Assembly: GCF_005233835.1 (NCBI RefSeq)
Contig: NZ_SZQA01000015.1
Coordinates: 109,303-173,302, forward strand
Direction of reading: 5' to 3'
Length of the DNA stretch: 64,000 nucleotides
From: Herbidospora galbida
GTDB taxonomy: Bacteria; Actinomycetota; Actinomycetes; Streptosporangiales; Streptosporangiaceae
The notes beneath the pieces were generated by a model. The model was not told the DNA's origin and did no database searches. It saw only the letters and a list, made by a program, of their open reading frames with translations. This document shows, piece by piece, positions 18,108-26,812 of this stretch; position 1 is the first letter of the stretch, and each line of letters begins with the position of its first letter. The translations under genes were made by a program, and so were the position numbers.

Positions 18108-19711
18108 CAGTGGGGGGCCTTCTGGACCTTGGTCCGGAAGTGGATCTCCTCGCCGGCCGCGATGAAGCGGGCGTGCGCGACCTTGCCCTTCTTCGGGAAC
18201 GTCGCCACGAACGACTCGGCCTTGATCAGGCGCTCCTGGCCGACGCTCTTGGCGTCGTCGTCGTCGAGGTAGAGGCGGACCTTGGTCCAGGGGCCCGCCG
18301 AGCCGTTGGCCAGCGAGACCACCACGCCGCCGGCCTCCTCGCGGGCCGACAGGCCGTAGGGGATGCGGGGGTCGGCGCCGATGGACTCGTCGAGCAGGGC
18401 GTTGAGCTCCTCGACCAGCTTCGGGTGGCGGTCGGCCACGTTGTGGCGTTCGCCCCGATCGCCGCGCAGGTCGTAGAGCTCGTCGCGGCCCTCCGGGCCG
18501 GCGCCCGCGATGTTCGGGTCGAAGCGGATCAGCTTCCAGTGACCGCGCCGGATCGCCTGCATCTTGCGCGGCCGGTTCCAGATCAGGTACGGGTGGCCGG
18601 CGTAACGGCCACCGGTCAGGACGCCGAGGAACGAGCGGCCGTCGAGATGGGCCGGGGCGGGGAGACCGGCGACGTCGGCCACGGTCGGCAGGATGTCCCA
18701 CAACGCCACCGGGTCTTCGACGACCTTCGGGGTGAACGACGGGCTGTAGGCGATCATCGGGACGCGGATGCCGCCGTCGTACAGCTGACGTTTGACGCCC
18801 CGGTAGGGGCCGTTGGAGTTGAAGATGTTCGGGTCGACGCCCTTCTCGTGATGCGGGCCGTTGTCGGCCGTGAAGATCACGATGGTGTCGTCGGCCACGC
18901 CCGCCTGGCGGAGGGCCTGCAGGATGTCGCCCACGTGGGCGTCGAGCCGGGTCACCTGGGCGGCGTGGCGGCGGTTGGCCTTGGTCCACGGCATGTCGGC
19001 GTACTGGCCCGCGTCGCCCGGGATCTCGCTCGGCGAGTGGGGCAGGATCGTGGCGAACTGGAGCAGGAACGGCTTTCCGTCCTTCGCCGACTCCTTGATG
19101 AATTTGACCGCGCGGTCGCGGAGGAAGTCGGGGCTGTACGTCGCCCCGTCGAAGGCGACCATCTCGCGGTTGTGCCACAGGTACGTCGGCCAGTACTGGT
19201 GGGCGTGGATGTGTGTGATGTAGCCGTAGAACTCGTCGTAGCCGCGCACGTTGGGGTGGGAGTCCTGGTCGGGCTGCTCGGGCCCGAAGCCCCACTTGCC
19301 GATGAGCGCGGTGCGGTATCCGGCCAGCCGCGCGACCTCGGCGAAGGTCAGGTCGCCCGGGTTCAGCGCGCGCTGCGGGCCCCCCTCGGGGTTCTCGCGG
19401 ACCGTTCCGTGCCCGGTGTGCAGGCCGGTGAGCAGGGAGCAGCGGGAGGGCGCGCAGAGCGAGGAGCCCGCGAAGGCGTTGCGGAAGCGCACGCCCTGGG
19501 CCGCCATGCGGTCGAGGTTCGGCGTCGCGATGATGCGCTGGCCGTAGGGACCGATCTCGCTCACGCCCAGGTCGTCGGCGAGGATCAGGACGATGTTGCG
19601 CGGAGCGCGGGCACGTGCCTCCGCCGTCTGGGCCATGCTCGCGGAGGCCAGACCCGCGGCGAACATCCCGCCGGTGCCCGCGAGGAATCCTCGCCTGGTA
19701 GTGGACAGCAT
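18107..19711 (-). CDS. Tat-exported sulfatase
   Basis: 534 residues. N-terminal twin-arginine signal 'STTRRGFLAG' then a hydrophobic segment. The sulfatase active site 'SLCAPSRCSLLTG' has the C-x-P-x-R motif whose Cys becomes formylglycine; 'LILADDLG' supplies metal-binding Asp residues and 'FTADNGPHHEKG' is the usual downstream signature. Arylsulfatase-like hydrolysis of sulfate esters, probably on sulfated glycans, at the outside of the membrane. Start chosen at ATG 19711 directly before the Tat motif with AAGGA upstream. Operon with the cupin gene. A formylglycine-generating enzyme is not encoded in the window. Confidence 0.93.
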   Translation of the reverse strand: MLSTTRRGFLAGTGGMFAAGLASASMAQTAEARARAPRNIVLILADDLGVSEIGPYGQRIIATPNLDRMAAQGVRFRNAFAGSSLCAPSRCSLLTGLHTGHGTVRENPEGGPQRALNPGDLTFAEVARLAGYRTALIGKWGFGPEQPDQDSHPNVRGYDEFYGYITHIHAHQYWPTYLWHNREMVAFDGATYSPDFLRDRAVKFIKESAKDGKPFLLQFATILPHSPSEIPGDAGQYADMPWTKANRRHAAQVTRLDAHVGDILQALRQAGVADDTIVIFTADNGPHHEKGVDPNIFNSNGPYRGVKRQLYDGGIRVPMIAYSPSFTPKVVEDPVALWDILPTVADVAGLPAPAHLDGRSFLGVLTGGRYAGHPYLIWNRPRKMQAIRRGHWKLIRFDPNIAGAGPEGRDELYDLRGDRGERHNVADRHPKLVEELNALLDESIGADPRIPYGLSAREEAGGVVVSLANGSAGPWTKVRLYLDDDDAKSVGQERLIKAESFVATFPKKGKVAHARFIAAGEEIHFRTKVQKAPH

Positions 19712-19823
19712 TGATCCTTGGCTTCTGGTGAGGGCAGGGGCGGCCGGAATGCGGCCCGCCGTGCTGGAACGTACCGGATCTGATCTTTTCACGCCAGCTG
19801 TCGGAAAACTCTCATGAACGGCG

Positions 19824-19851
19824 ACGGCCGCCGGGCGGGCCCGGCGGCCGT
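19824..19851 (-). terminator. Terminator after M14 carboxypeptidase gene
   Basis: A perfect 12-bp stem ACGGCCGCCGGG/CCCGGCGGCCGT with a 4-base CGGG loop, 12 bases past the stop codon. No T-run, as is common in actinomycetes. Confidence 0.7.
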
Positions 19852-19863
19852 CTGGTGTCCAGG

Positions 19864-22302
19864 TCAGCCGACCTTGACGACCTTGGAGCTGTAGTTGCCC
19901 GTGCCGGTGGCCGGGTCGTAGTTGCGCTCCACGTTCCCGGCGATGTCGACCGAGAACCAGTTCACGGTGGTGTTCTTGTCGACCGTGATGTGCTGCGCGC
20001 CCTCGCGCATGCCGGCCTGCTCCAGCTTGGTGCTGTTCAGGTTCGGCTTGCTGCCGTCGAGGGTGTAGTAGAGGTTGGCCGCCTCGTTCACCGAGAAGGT
20101 GAAGGTCGCGGTGCCCGGACCGCTCGACACCTTGACCAGGCTGGAGGTGGGCCGCTTGCCGTCGTCGGCGAACTCGCTCGCGACCTTCAGGATGGCGATC
20201 TGGCCGTTGGCGAACTCCATGGCCTCCTGGTGCCCTTCGGCGAACGGCGGCTGGAAGCCGACGGGCTCGAAGCGCTTGGTCGTCGGGTTCCAGAGGTCGG
20301 CGCCGACCTCGAAGTCCCAGCCGATGATGCCGCGGTTGTACCAGTGCTCGTCGGCGCTGTTGCCGGCGGCCGAGTAGAGCACGTCCGGGACGGGGCCGGT
20401 GCGGCCCGGCCAGATGCCCGTGCCACGCCAGGCCTGGACGGCCGACAGGATCTCGGACGAGGCGTCCCAGAAGTAGTTCTCGGTGCCGAAGTCGACGCGC
20501 GGCAGCAGCTCACGGCCGGCCGCCTTGTAGGCGCCCGGAGGCCACATGAAGTAGCCGCCGTACGAGTGGGTGTTCATCGCGAACTTGATGTTCGGGAACT
20601 GGTGGGTCAGCCAGACCTCGTTCTTGGCCTCCGGCTCCGACAGCTCCGCCGGGCCGGCGTAGGTGTCGCTGGTGCAGGAGGACGAGGCGCCGCTGTAGCC
20701 GTCGGTGAGCGAACCGACGGAGAAGTTGCGGTTGAGGTCCACACCCCACGAGTTGCGGCGGCCGGGGTCGCCGTTGTTCTCGGGGCAGTGGTTGGTCATG
20801 TTGCGGCGCATCGAGTTGAAGTCGTAGAAGCTGTAGTGCGCGCCGTCGGGGTTGGTGACCGGCAGGACGAAGATGTCGAGGTCGTCGACCAGGTCCTTGG
20901 TGGCGCGGTCGTGCGCGTAGTTGCGCAGCAGCCGCTCGGCGGTCTCCAGGCAGGTGATCGGGGTCACCCACTCGCGGGCGTGCTCCTGGCAGTACAGGAA
21001 GACACCGGTCTTCGAGCCGTCGCGGTCGCGGCCGATCCGGATCGCCTTCGTCTGGAAGGGCTCGCGCGAGATGTTCGCCGGGGCCTTGAGGCCGTCGGTC
21101 AGCGCCGTCACCGCGGCGGTGGGCGCCACGGCGGCGCCGGTGTTGGTGCGGTAGAGGCTGGCCTTCACCAGGGTCGCGGCGGGCGCGCTGGCGTTGACGG
21201 CGTCCACGACCTGCTTGGTGGTGCTGTTCACCGCGCCGGCGGCGTCGGTGCCGAGGCTGACCGAGATCGCCTTGGCGTTCACCGCGACGGAGAGCGGGCT
21301 GTTCGCGCTGCCGGGGTTGGTCAGCGCGAACGTGATGTCGTTGCCGCCCTCGTGGCCGTACACCTTGGAGCTCACGTAGAACGCGGACGCGCCGGTGCCG
21401 CCGAACTGCGCCTGGGCCAGCCGGCGGTAGCCGTTGGTCTTGTTGGGCAGGTCGACGATCTCGGAGATCTTCGGGAACTCGGCGGCGAGGCCGACGATGC
21501 GGTCGGTGATCTCCGTCGGGTCCATGTAGTGGTCGATGAAGTCCGAGACGTAGTGGGGGCTGGGCGCCTTCTGCGGCGCGCCGAGCCACTCCTTCACGTC
21601 GACCGTGACGGTGCCGCCGCGGTTGCTGGAGATCGTCACCTTCGAGGGAGCGGTGTTGATCGGCAGCGGCGAGTTGAAGCGGTGGTACATGTACTGACCG
21701 GCGTCGGTGAAGCGGCTCATCGTGGCGGTGCCGCCCGAACCGGGCTCGGTGCCCGGCCCGTTGTCCCAGCTCACGGTGAGCACGGTCTCGGCGTCCACGG
21801 CGCTCGACTTGACCTCGACCGACAGGAAGCGCTGGTTGCCGGTGTTGGTGAACCACTCCGAGCGCAGCACGGTCAGCTTGTCGCTGTCGGCCGCCTCGGC
21901 CGCGGCGATCCGCGCGAGCGCCTGGCGCCGCTGCGCCTGGTTCTCGGCGACGTCGCTCTGGTCGGAGATGGTGCCACGCAGGTCGAAGCCCTGGTCGCGG
22001 AGCGCCTGGGCCTCCTCCGGGCTGAGCACCGCGTGGACCTCGAGGCCCTCTTCGGTGGGCTTCTTGTACTCGGCGAGGTCGACGCCCATGTCGTTCAGGC
22101 GGTCGACGGCCGCCTGGTCGGGAACGATGATGCGAATCAGCGCGACACCGTTCTGGGTGCCGGACGGCTGCCGGTCCGCGGGAACCGCGCTGACCGGTGG
22201 CACCGGGTCGGCGAGGCTCGGCAGCGGGCTGAGCACCAGGGCGATGGGGATGGCGAGGCCGACCGCCAATTGGCGGCTCCTCCTTCGGGGAACGATCCTC
22301 AC
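19864..22302 (-). CDS. Secreted M14 zinc carboxypeptidase
   Basis: 812 residues with a Sec signal peptide (RRRSR then a hydrophobic core, cleavage near SLADP). The first ~280 residues are a prodomain-like region. The M14 domain spans about 300-700: zinc ligands in 'QEHAREWVTPITCLE' (H-x-x-E, near 437) and the later His in 'MNTHSYGGYFMWPPG' (near 579); 'VDLNRNF' binds substrate carboxylate and 'IIGWDFEVG' carries the likely catalytic Glu. The C-terminal ~90 residues ('NLYYTLDGSKPNL') resemble the chitobiase C-terminal/FN3-like domain. Extracellular removal of C-terminal amino acids. GTG 22302 follows GGAGG by seven bases. Confidence 0.94.
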   Translation of the reverse strand: MRIVPRRRSRQLAVGLAIPIALVLSPLPSLADPVPPVSAVPADRQPSGTQNGVALIRIIVPDQAAVDRLNDMGVDLAEYKKPTEEGLEVHAVLSPEEAQALRDQGFDLRGTISDQSDVAENQAQRRQALARIAAAEAADSDKLTVLRSEWFTNTGNQRFLSVEVKSSAVDAETVLTVSWDNGPGTEPGSGGTATMSRFTDAGQYMYHRFNSPLPINTAPSKVTISSNRGGTVTVDVKEWLGAPQKAPSPHYVSDFIDHYMDPTEITDRIVGLAAEFPKISEIVDLPNKTNGYRRLAQAQFGGTGASAFYVSSKVYGHEGGNDITFALTNPGSANSPLSVAVNAKAISVSLGTDAAGAVNSTTKQVVDAVNASAPAATLVKASLYRTNTGAAVAPTAAVTALTDGLKAPANISREPFQTKAIRIGRDRDGSKTGVFLYCQEHAREWVTPITCLETAERLLRNYAHDRATKDLVDDLDIFVLPVTNPDGAHYSFYDFNSMRRNMTNHCPENNGDPGRRNSWGVDLNRNFSVGSLTDGYSGASSSCTSDTYAGPAELSEPEAKNEVWLTHQFPNIKFAMNTHSYGGYFMWPPGAYKAAGRELLPRVDFGTENYFWDASSEILSAVQAWRGTGIWPGRTGPVPDVLYSAAGNSADEHWYNRGIIGWDFEVGADLWNPTTKRFEPVGFQPPFAEGHQEAMEFANGQIAILKVASEFADDGKRPTSSLVKVSSGPGTATFTFSVNEAANLYYTLDGSKPNLNSTKLEQAGMREGAQHITVDKNTTVNWFSVDIAGNVERNYDPATGTGNYSSKVVKVG

Positions 22303-22462
22303 TGAAGTTCCTCCAGGTGAGCGTGCCTGCCAGGCGAGGTTCTACCGGGCGGGAGAGGGCACGCAAAGTATTTTTGAAGTCTTCGCCCATAAGATGATCA
22401 CCGTCAAGGTGTCGAAACAACCGATTTGGGAAGTTTCGATAACTAAATGGTCTATACGGACA

Positions 22463-22491
22463 TTGAGTGACAAAACGCTCAGGTATAGGCT
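22463..22491 (+). promoter_or_regulatory. Housekeeping promoter of a leaderless mRNA
   Basis: TTGAGT (22463-22468), 17-base spacer, TAGGCT (22486-22491). Seven bases downstream is the GTG at 22499, so the mRNA should start on the start codon. No Shine-Dalgarno is present. Confidence 0.7.
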
Positions 22492-22498
22492 TCGCGTC

Positions 22499-22972
22499 GT
22501 GGTCTTTCGCGTGACGTTCGTCTGCACCGGCAACATCTGCCGCTCCCCGATGGCCGAGCACATCCTCCGCCGCCGCCTCGAAGACGCGGGCCTCGACGTC
22601 GAGGTCGACAGCTCCGGCACCCAGGGCTGGCACATCGGCAAACCCGCCGACCACCGCACGATCGCGGCCCTGCGCCGGGCCGGATACACCAGCGCCCACA
22701 GCGCCCGCCAGTTCCGCGCCCTGTGGTTCGGCCGGTACGACCTGATCATCGCCCTCGACGGCGGACACCTGCGCGACCTGCGCTCGATGGCCCCGAGCGA
22801 GGCCGACCGGGAGAAAGTCCGGCTGCTCCGCGAATTCGACCCCGACGCCGATTCCCCGGACGTCGCCGACCCTTATTACGGCGGCCGGGCCGACTTCGAG
22901 AAATGCCGCGACCACATCGAGGCGGCGGCGCCCGGTCTCGTCGCGGAGATAAAAACCCGGCTGACCTCGTAG
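22499..22972 (+). CDS. Low-molecular-weight protein tyrosine phosphatase
   Basis: 157 residues. The P-loop 'VCTGNICRSP' matches C-x5-R-S and the late 'DPDADSPDVADPYYGG' holds the general-acid Asp in the DPYY motif. It removes phosphate from tyrosyl proteins in the cytosol (PtpA-like). GTG 22499 was chosen over GTG 22511 because a consensus promoter places the transcript start on it, and the resulting 'VVFRVTFVCTGNICRSP' matches the usual length. Gene stands alone between divergent and tandem neighbours. Confidence 0.92.
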   Translation: MVFRVTFVCTGNICRSPMAEHILRRRLEDAGLDVEVDSSGTQGWHIGKPADHRTIAALRRAGYTSAHSARQFRALWFGRYDLIIALDGGHLRDLRSMAPSEADREKVRLLREFDPDADSPDVADPYYGGRADFEKCRDHIEAAAPGLVAEIKTRLTS

Positions 22973-23028
22973 TCCGCCGGAAAGGTCGCTCAGCCCCATA
23001 AAATGCCCGAAATGGGTGGGAGGCGGCT

Positions 23029-24756
23029 GTGACGTACGTGACCGACGGGACCAATGGGGTCGGCTGGAGCGCGCCAACGCCAACGCCGCCACCCGCGCCG
23101 AAACGCCGATCGCGGACGCCGCTGCTCATCGCGGGCCTGGTGGTCCTGGCGCTGGTCGCGGCCGTCGGCGGGCCCGCCGTGGCGTTCGCCGGGGAGTTAC
23201 CCCGCAACACCTTCGTCGCCGGGATCGACATCGGCGGGCTCGACCCCGCCGACGCCCAGGCGCGACTGGCCGCCGAACTCGCCGGCCGCGCCGAGCGGCC
23301 GATCACCGTCACCGCCGGCGGCAAGGAGACCGAGGTCGCGCCCGAGGACGCCGGACTGGCCTTCGACCTCCCGGGCACCGTGGCCGCCGCGCAGGGCGGC
23401 GTGGTCGACTCGCTCTCGGCGCTGTTCGGGCGCCGGGACGTCCCGCTGCGGCTCAAGGTCGACGAGGAGCGGTTGAAGGCCTCCGTCGCCGCCATCGCCG
23501 AGGCCGCCGACCGGCCGGCCCGGCAGGGCGGCGTCCTCTACCGGGGTCTCACGCCCCGGGTCGTCGCCCCCGCCGCCGGGCGGGCCGTCGACCAGGCCGA
23601 CGCCGCCGGGAAGCTGCGGCAGGCCTACCTCGACGGCACCCGGACCGTCTCGCTCCCGCTCGGCGTCGTCGAGCCGTACGCGACGGCCGACGCGATGCGC
23701 CGCTTCGCGGCCTCCACCGCCAAGGAGGCGGTCGCGCCGATCACGCTGACCAACGGCGGCCGCTCGGCCGAGCTGTCGGCCGCCGTCGTGGCGGCCAACC
23801 TGCGCTTCCTGCCCGACGAGCAGGGCGAGTTACGCCCCGCCTTCAACGCCCGCAAGGCGCTGGCCGGGGTCGAGGAGCGCCTGGTCGACGCGGCCAAGGC
23901 CCCCAAGGACGCCCGGTTCAAGATCGTCAAGGGCAAGCCGGTGGTCGTGCCGTCGCAGACCGGCCAGGGGGTCGACGCGGCGGCGCTGAAGGCCTCGGTC
24001 GAGGAGGCGGTGACCGGGGGCGGCGGCCGTACCGTCGAGGTGTCCTTCACCACCAGCGAACCGGAACTGACCACGGAGAAGGCGAAGGCGCTCGGCATCA
24101 AGGAGAAGGTGTCGACGTACACCACCCACCACCCGTGCTGCGCCCCCCGCGTCACCAACATCCACACCATCGCCGACATCCTCGACAACCACCTGGTCAT
24201 GCCGGGGGAGACGTTCAGCCTGAACGGCACCGTCGGCAAGCGCGACACCGCCCGCGGCTTCGTCTCGGCCCCGATGATCTCCAGCGGCCGGTTCGTCAAC
24301 GACGTCGGCGGCGGCATCTCCCAGTTCGTGACGACCATGTTCAACGCGGTGTTCTTCGGCGGCTTCGAGGACGTCCAGCACATGGCGCACCAGTACTACA
24401 TCTCCCGCTACCCGGCCGGGCGCGAGTCGACGGTGTCGTATCCGCAGCCGGACTTCCGCTGGAAGAACGACTCCAAGTACGGGGTGCTGGTGACGACGTC
24501 GTACACCTCGACGTCGGTGACGGTGACGTTCTGGAGCACCAAACGGTGGGAGATCGAGGCGGAGAGCTCCGGGCCCTACAACGTGAACTCGGCCGCCCCG
24601 ATCACCGACTCGGGGCCCGACTGCCTGCCGATGGGCGGGGCGCAGGGGTTCTCGATCGACGTGACCCGGGTGTTCAAGAAGGACGGCAAGGAGGTCCGGC
24701 GCCAGAAGTTCCACACGGTCTATGACGCCGAACCCGTCCTCACCTGTGAGGACTAG
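23029..24756 (+). CDS. VanW-family membrane-anchored protein
   Basis: 575 residues: a short proline-rich cytosolic tail, one membrane span at about 32-55, two extracytoplasmic YkuD_4/peptidoglycan-binding-like repeats ('FVAGIDIGGLDPADAQARL' begins the first) and a VanW domain at about 360-540 ('STYTTHHPCCAPRVTNIHTIADILDNHLVMPGETFSLN...GGGISQFVTTMFNAVFFGG'). VanW proteins are associated with glycopeptide resistance loci and cell-wall assembly; no enzymatic activity is established. No van genes lie nearby, so this is a general envelope protein. GTG 23029 has GGAGG upstream. The stop overlaps the convergent DUF6461 gene by 4 bases. Confidence 0.92.
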   Translation: MTYVTDGTNGVGWSAPTPTPPPAPKRRSRTPLLIAGLVVLALVAAVGGPAVAFAGELPRNTFVAGIDIGGLDPADAQARLAAELAGRAERPITVTAGGKETEVAPEDAGLAFDLPGTVAAAQGGVVDSLSALFGRRDVPLRLKVDEERLKASVAAIAEAADRPARQGGVLYRGLTPRVVAPAAGRAVDQADAAGKLRQAYLDGTRTVSLPLGVVEPYATADAMRRFAASTAKEAVAPITLTNGGRSAELSAAVVAANLRFLPDEQGELRPAFNARKALAGVEERLVDAAKAPKDARFKIVKGKPVVVPSQTGQGVDAAALKASVEEAVTGGGGRTVEVSFTTSEPELTTEKAKALGIKEKVSTYTTHHPCCAPRVTNIHTIADILDNHLVMPGETFSLNGTVGKRDTARGFVSAPMISSGRFVNDVGGGISQFVTTMFNAVFFGGFEDVQHMAHQYYISRYPAGRESTVSYPQPDFRWKNDSKYGVLVTTSYTSTSVTVTFWSTKRWEIEAESSGPYNVNSAAPITDSGPDCLPMGGAQGFSIDVTRVFKKDGKEVRRQKFHTVYDAEPVLTCED

Positions 24757-25349
24757 CCTCTGATCAGATAGGCGACGTGGGGCGCGGTCAGCCACTCCTC
24801 GTCGACCTGCCGGCCGACGAGACGGCCGATGGCCGTCAGGACGGTGGTGACCACCGCCGCCTCGGGGTAGTCCTCGTCGTCGGGGATGTCGTCGACGTGG
24901 GGGATGCTGAGACCGTCGGCGTGGCGGGCCAGTAAGCCGCCGGACCGCAAAGCCTCGCCGATCGACTCCGAGAACACCCTTTCGCCGTCGGCGGCGACAC
25001 TCACGCCGTGGTTGTCTCCGTTGATCCACCCGATCCCGACCGCGCGCCCGCCGCCGGCGGAGAGCGCCGCCATCTTCTCTCTGCGGTTCGCGTCGCCCAT
25101 GAGGACCTGGAGCGTCAGTGTCCAGCCGCCGAACTCTCCGATGAGGGTCACGATGTCGTGCAAGCCGGTTTCGAACGGAGGCAGGTCCGCCAGCGCGCAC
25201 TCCGTCGCGGTGTCGAGATCGGCGCCCAGCCGCCGTGCGGTCTCCTTTACCGTCAGGCCTTCGGCCCAGACCATGACGAAGTGGTCGTCGAAGTTCTCCC
25301 ACTGGGACATGAACAACTCGTGCAGATGCTCTTCCACGTTTCCCTTCAT
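24753..25349 (-). CDS. DUF6461 protein, possible immunity partner
   Basis: 198 residues, acidic, no signal or membrane segment. The pattern 'FDDHFVMVWAEGLTVKETARRLGAD...GGWTLTLQVLMG' is that of DUF6461, an actinomycete family often found singly or in paralogous groups; function unproven. It lies 55 bases downstream of a decayed NucA/NucB nuclease tip on the same strand, the position and acidity expected of a toxin-immunity gene; that role is inference. Start at ATG 25349; no strong ribosome site is seen and the internal ATG at residue 14 is an alternative. Confidence 0.75.
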   Translation of the reverse strand: MKGNVEEHLHELFMSQWENFDDHFVMVWAEGLTVKETARRLGADLDTATECALADLPPFETGLHDIVTLIGEFGGWTLTLQVLMGDANRREKMAALSAGGGRAVGIGWINGDNHGVSVAADGERVFSESIGEALRSGGLLARHADGLSIPHVDDIPDDEDYPEAAVVTTVLTAIGRLVGRQVDEEWLTAPHVAYLIRG

Positions 25350-25404
25350 TCGTGAGACCAGTGCTGCCCCCTCCTTGCGGGAGGAGAGAGCAGCATGAGA
25401 CGGA

Positions 25405-25860
25405 TCAGAAGATGCTCACCCAGAAAGCGTCACCGCGCAGAAGCCGGTTCCGTTGTTCGAAGACCCGTTTGTTGCTCCCCGCGTTCTTGTTGTGCGCGAT
25501 GTCGATCGGGAAGATGGAGAAATTCCAGACCTGGGTGCGCGGATCGCCATCGTCTCTTCGCCGGCCCGCCCCTCCTGCGCAGTGCTGAACGGGTACTCGT
25601 CGCACTCCTCGCCCATCCGCTCGGCCGCGGTGAAGTCGCGTTCGCAAATCCTGTCCTTCATCGACTTGTTGCGGCCACGGGCGTAGACGTCGTCCGACGT
25701 CTTGACGTACTTGCCCAAGAAGTGCAGGGGGTCGCCGGGCCGATGGCCGGGGATCTTCTGACGTGATCGGCTTACGTGGGTTGTCTGTGGTCTCCTCCGG
25801 AAAAATATCGTTCGGGCTCACCGACTTGCTGCTGACGAGATTGCACGACGCGCCGTTCAT
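25405..25860 (-). pseudogene. Decayed NucA/NucB-type nuclease toxin tip
   Basis: Three pieces in two frames read as one domain: 'MNGASCNLVSSKSVSPNDIFPEETTDNPRKP' (from 25860), then after a shift near 25745 'PGDPLHFLGKYVKTSDDVYARGRNKSMKDRICERDF...GEECDEYPFSTAQEG', then after a shift back near 25545 'VWNFSIFPIDIAHNKNAGSNKRVFEQRNRLLRGDAFWVSIF'. The 'CDEYPF' block (25587-25604) and the final 'GDAFWV' are marks of NucA/NucB deoxyribonucleases, which often form C-terminal tips of RHS and other polymorphic toxins. No carrier gene is attached and upstream sequence is also broken, so it is probably an orphan cassette remnant. Confidence 0.65.
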
Positions 25861-26057
25861 GGACCCCGCCAACGCTCGTTGACCTGGATCACGGTGTTGT
25901 CGTTCACGTCGGCGCTTCGTGTTCGAGTTCGAACTCCGCCCGCAGTGGGGCGTCCGGGTGGTGGACACCACCGTTCCCCCGGCCCCTTCAGAGGGGCTGA
26001 GCTGGAGCGACGAGACCGCTGCTACGGACTCCAGCCGCCGGCGCCGCCCTCCGAACC
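25861..26057. other. Intergenic stretch with possible further toxin-gene debris
   Basis: No intact gene. A short minus-strand stretch reads 'SADVNDNTVIQVNERW' in yet another frame directly before the nuclease remnant, compatible with more decayed coding sequence from the same gene. Confidence 0.35.
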
Positions 26058-26729
26058 TCAACGGCTTTCCGCCACCATGCGCACTCCCAAGGCCAGCAGG
26101 ACCGTACCGCTGACCGCGTCGAGCCGCCGCCGGATCGCCGGGCGCCGGAACCACGCGCCCGCCCGGCCGACCACAGCCGCCAGCCCCAGATACAGCACGA
26201 TCTCGATGGCCACCTGGAACGCGGCCAGCAACGCGGTCGTGGCGAACAGCGGGCGATCGGCGGAGACGAACTGCGGATAGAACGCGATCATGAAGGCGGC
26301 GATCTTGGGATTGGCGAGCATCACCACCGCCCCCTCCCCGAACGCCTTCCACCACGACAGCCCCGAACCGGCGCCCGACAGGGGGACCTCCACCGGTTCC
26401 TCGCTCCGCCGGCTCGACCACGCCGAACGCCAAGCCTTGATCCCGAGATACAGCAGGAAGACCCCGCCCAACACCCGCAGGACCAGATACGCCACCTCAG
26501 ACGCCGCCACCAGCGAGGCGATCCCGGCGGAGGCGAGCAACGCCCACACATACAGGCCCGCCTCCAGTCCGAGCACAGTGGGCACCGCACCGGAGAAGCC
26601 GCGCAGAGCCGCGCGGCGCAGGATCAGCGCCATCGCCGGGCCCGGCGACGCGGAGATCAACACCACGGCGAGAGCGAAGGCAGGGAGGGAAGAGACGATA
26701 TCCACAACCTTCATCATGATCGTGCACAT
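26058..26729 (-). CDS. LysE/RhtB-family amino-acid exporter
   Basis: 223 residues, about six membrane spans. The N-terminal signature 'PAFALAVVLISASPGPAMALILRRAALRG' (conserved PGP) and 'LRVLGGVFLLYLGIKAWRSA' identify the LysE superfamily, which exports amino acids or derivatives driven by the proton gradient. Substrate not predictable. ATG 26729 has GGGACGAG upstream; ATGs at codons 5 and 6 are alternatives. Single gene, with no adjacent LysG-like regulator. Confidence 0.9.
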   Translation of the reverse strand: MCTIMMKVVDIVSSLPAFALAVVLISASPGPAMALILRRAALRGFSGAVPTVLGLEAGLYVWALLASAGIASLVAASEVAYLVLRVLGGVFLLYLGIKAWRSAWSSRRSEEPVEVPLSGAGSGLSWWKAFGEGAVVMLANPKIAAFMIAFYPQFVSADRPLFATTALLAAFQVAIEIVLYLGLAAVVGRAGAWFRRPAIRRRLDAVSGTVLLALGVRMVAESR

Positions 26730-26812
26730 CTCGTCCCTTCAATGCCTTTTCCGGACACTCCGGTGGCGCGTCAGGGAAACCGATGACGGCCGCTCCCCGG
26801 CCCGTCTCTGGT

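Noticed and set aside
19855..22305. 816-residue open frame on the plus strand opposite the M14 carboxypeptidase
   Set aside because: Composition is that of antisense noise, while the minus-strand protein has clear M14 motifs.
23029..24756. Vancomycin-resistance gene cluster around the VanW protein
   Set aside because: No vanHAX, vanRS or related genes nearby; VanW domains are common in actinomycete envelope proteins.
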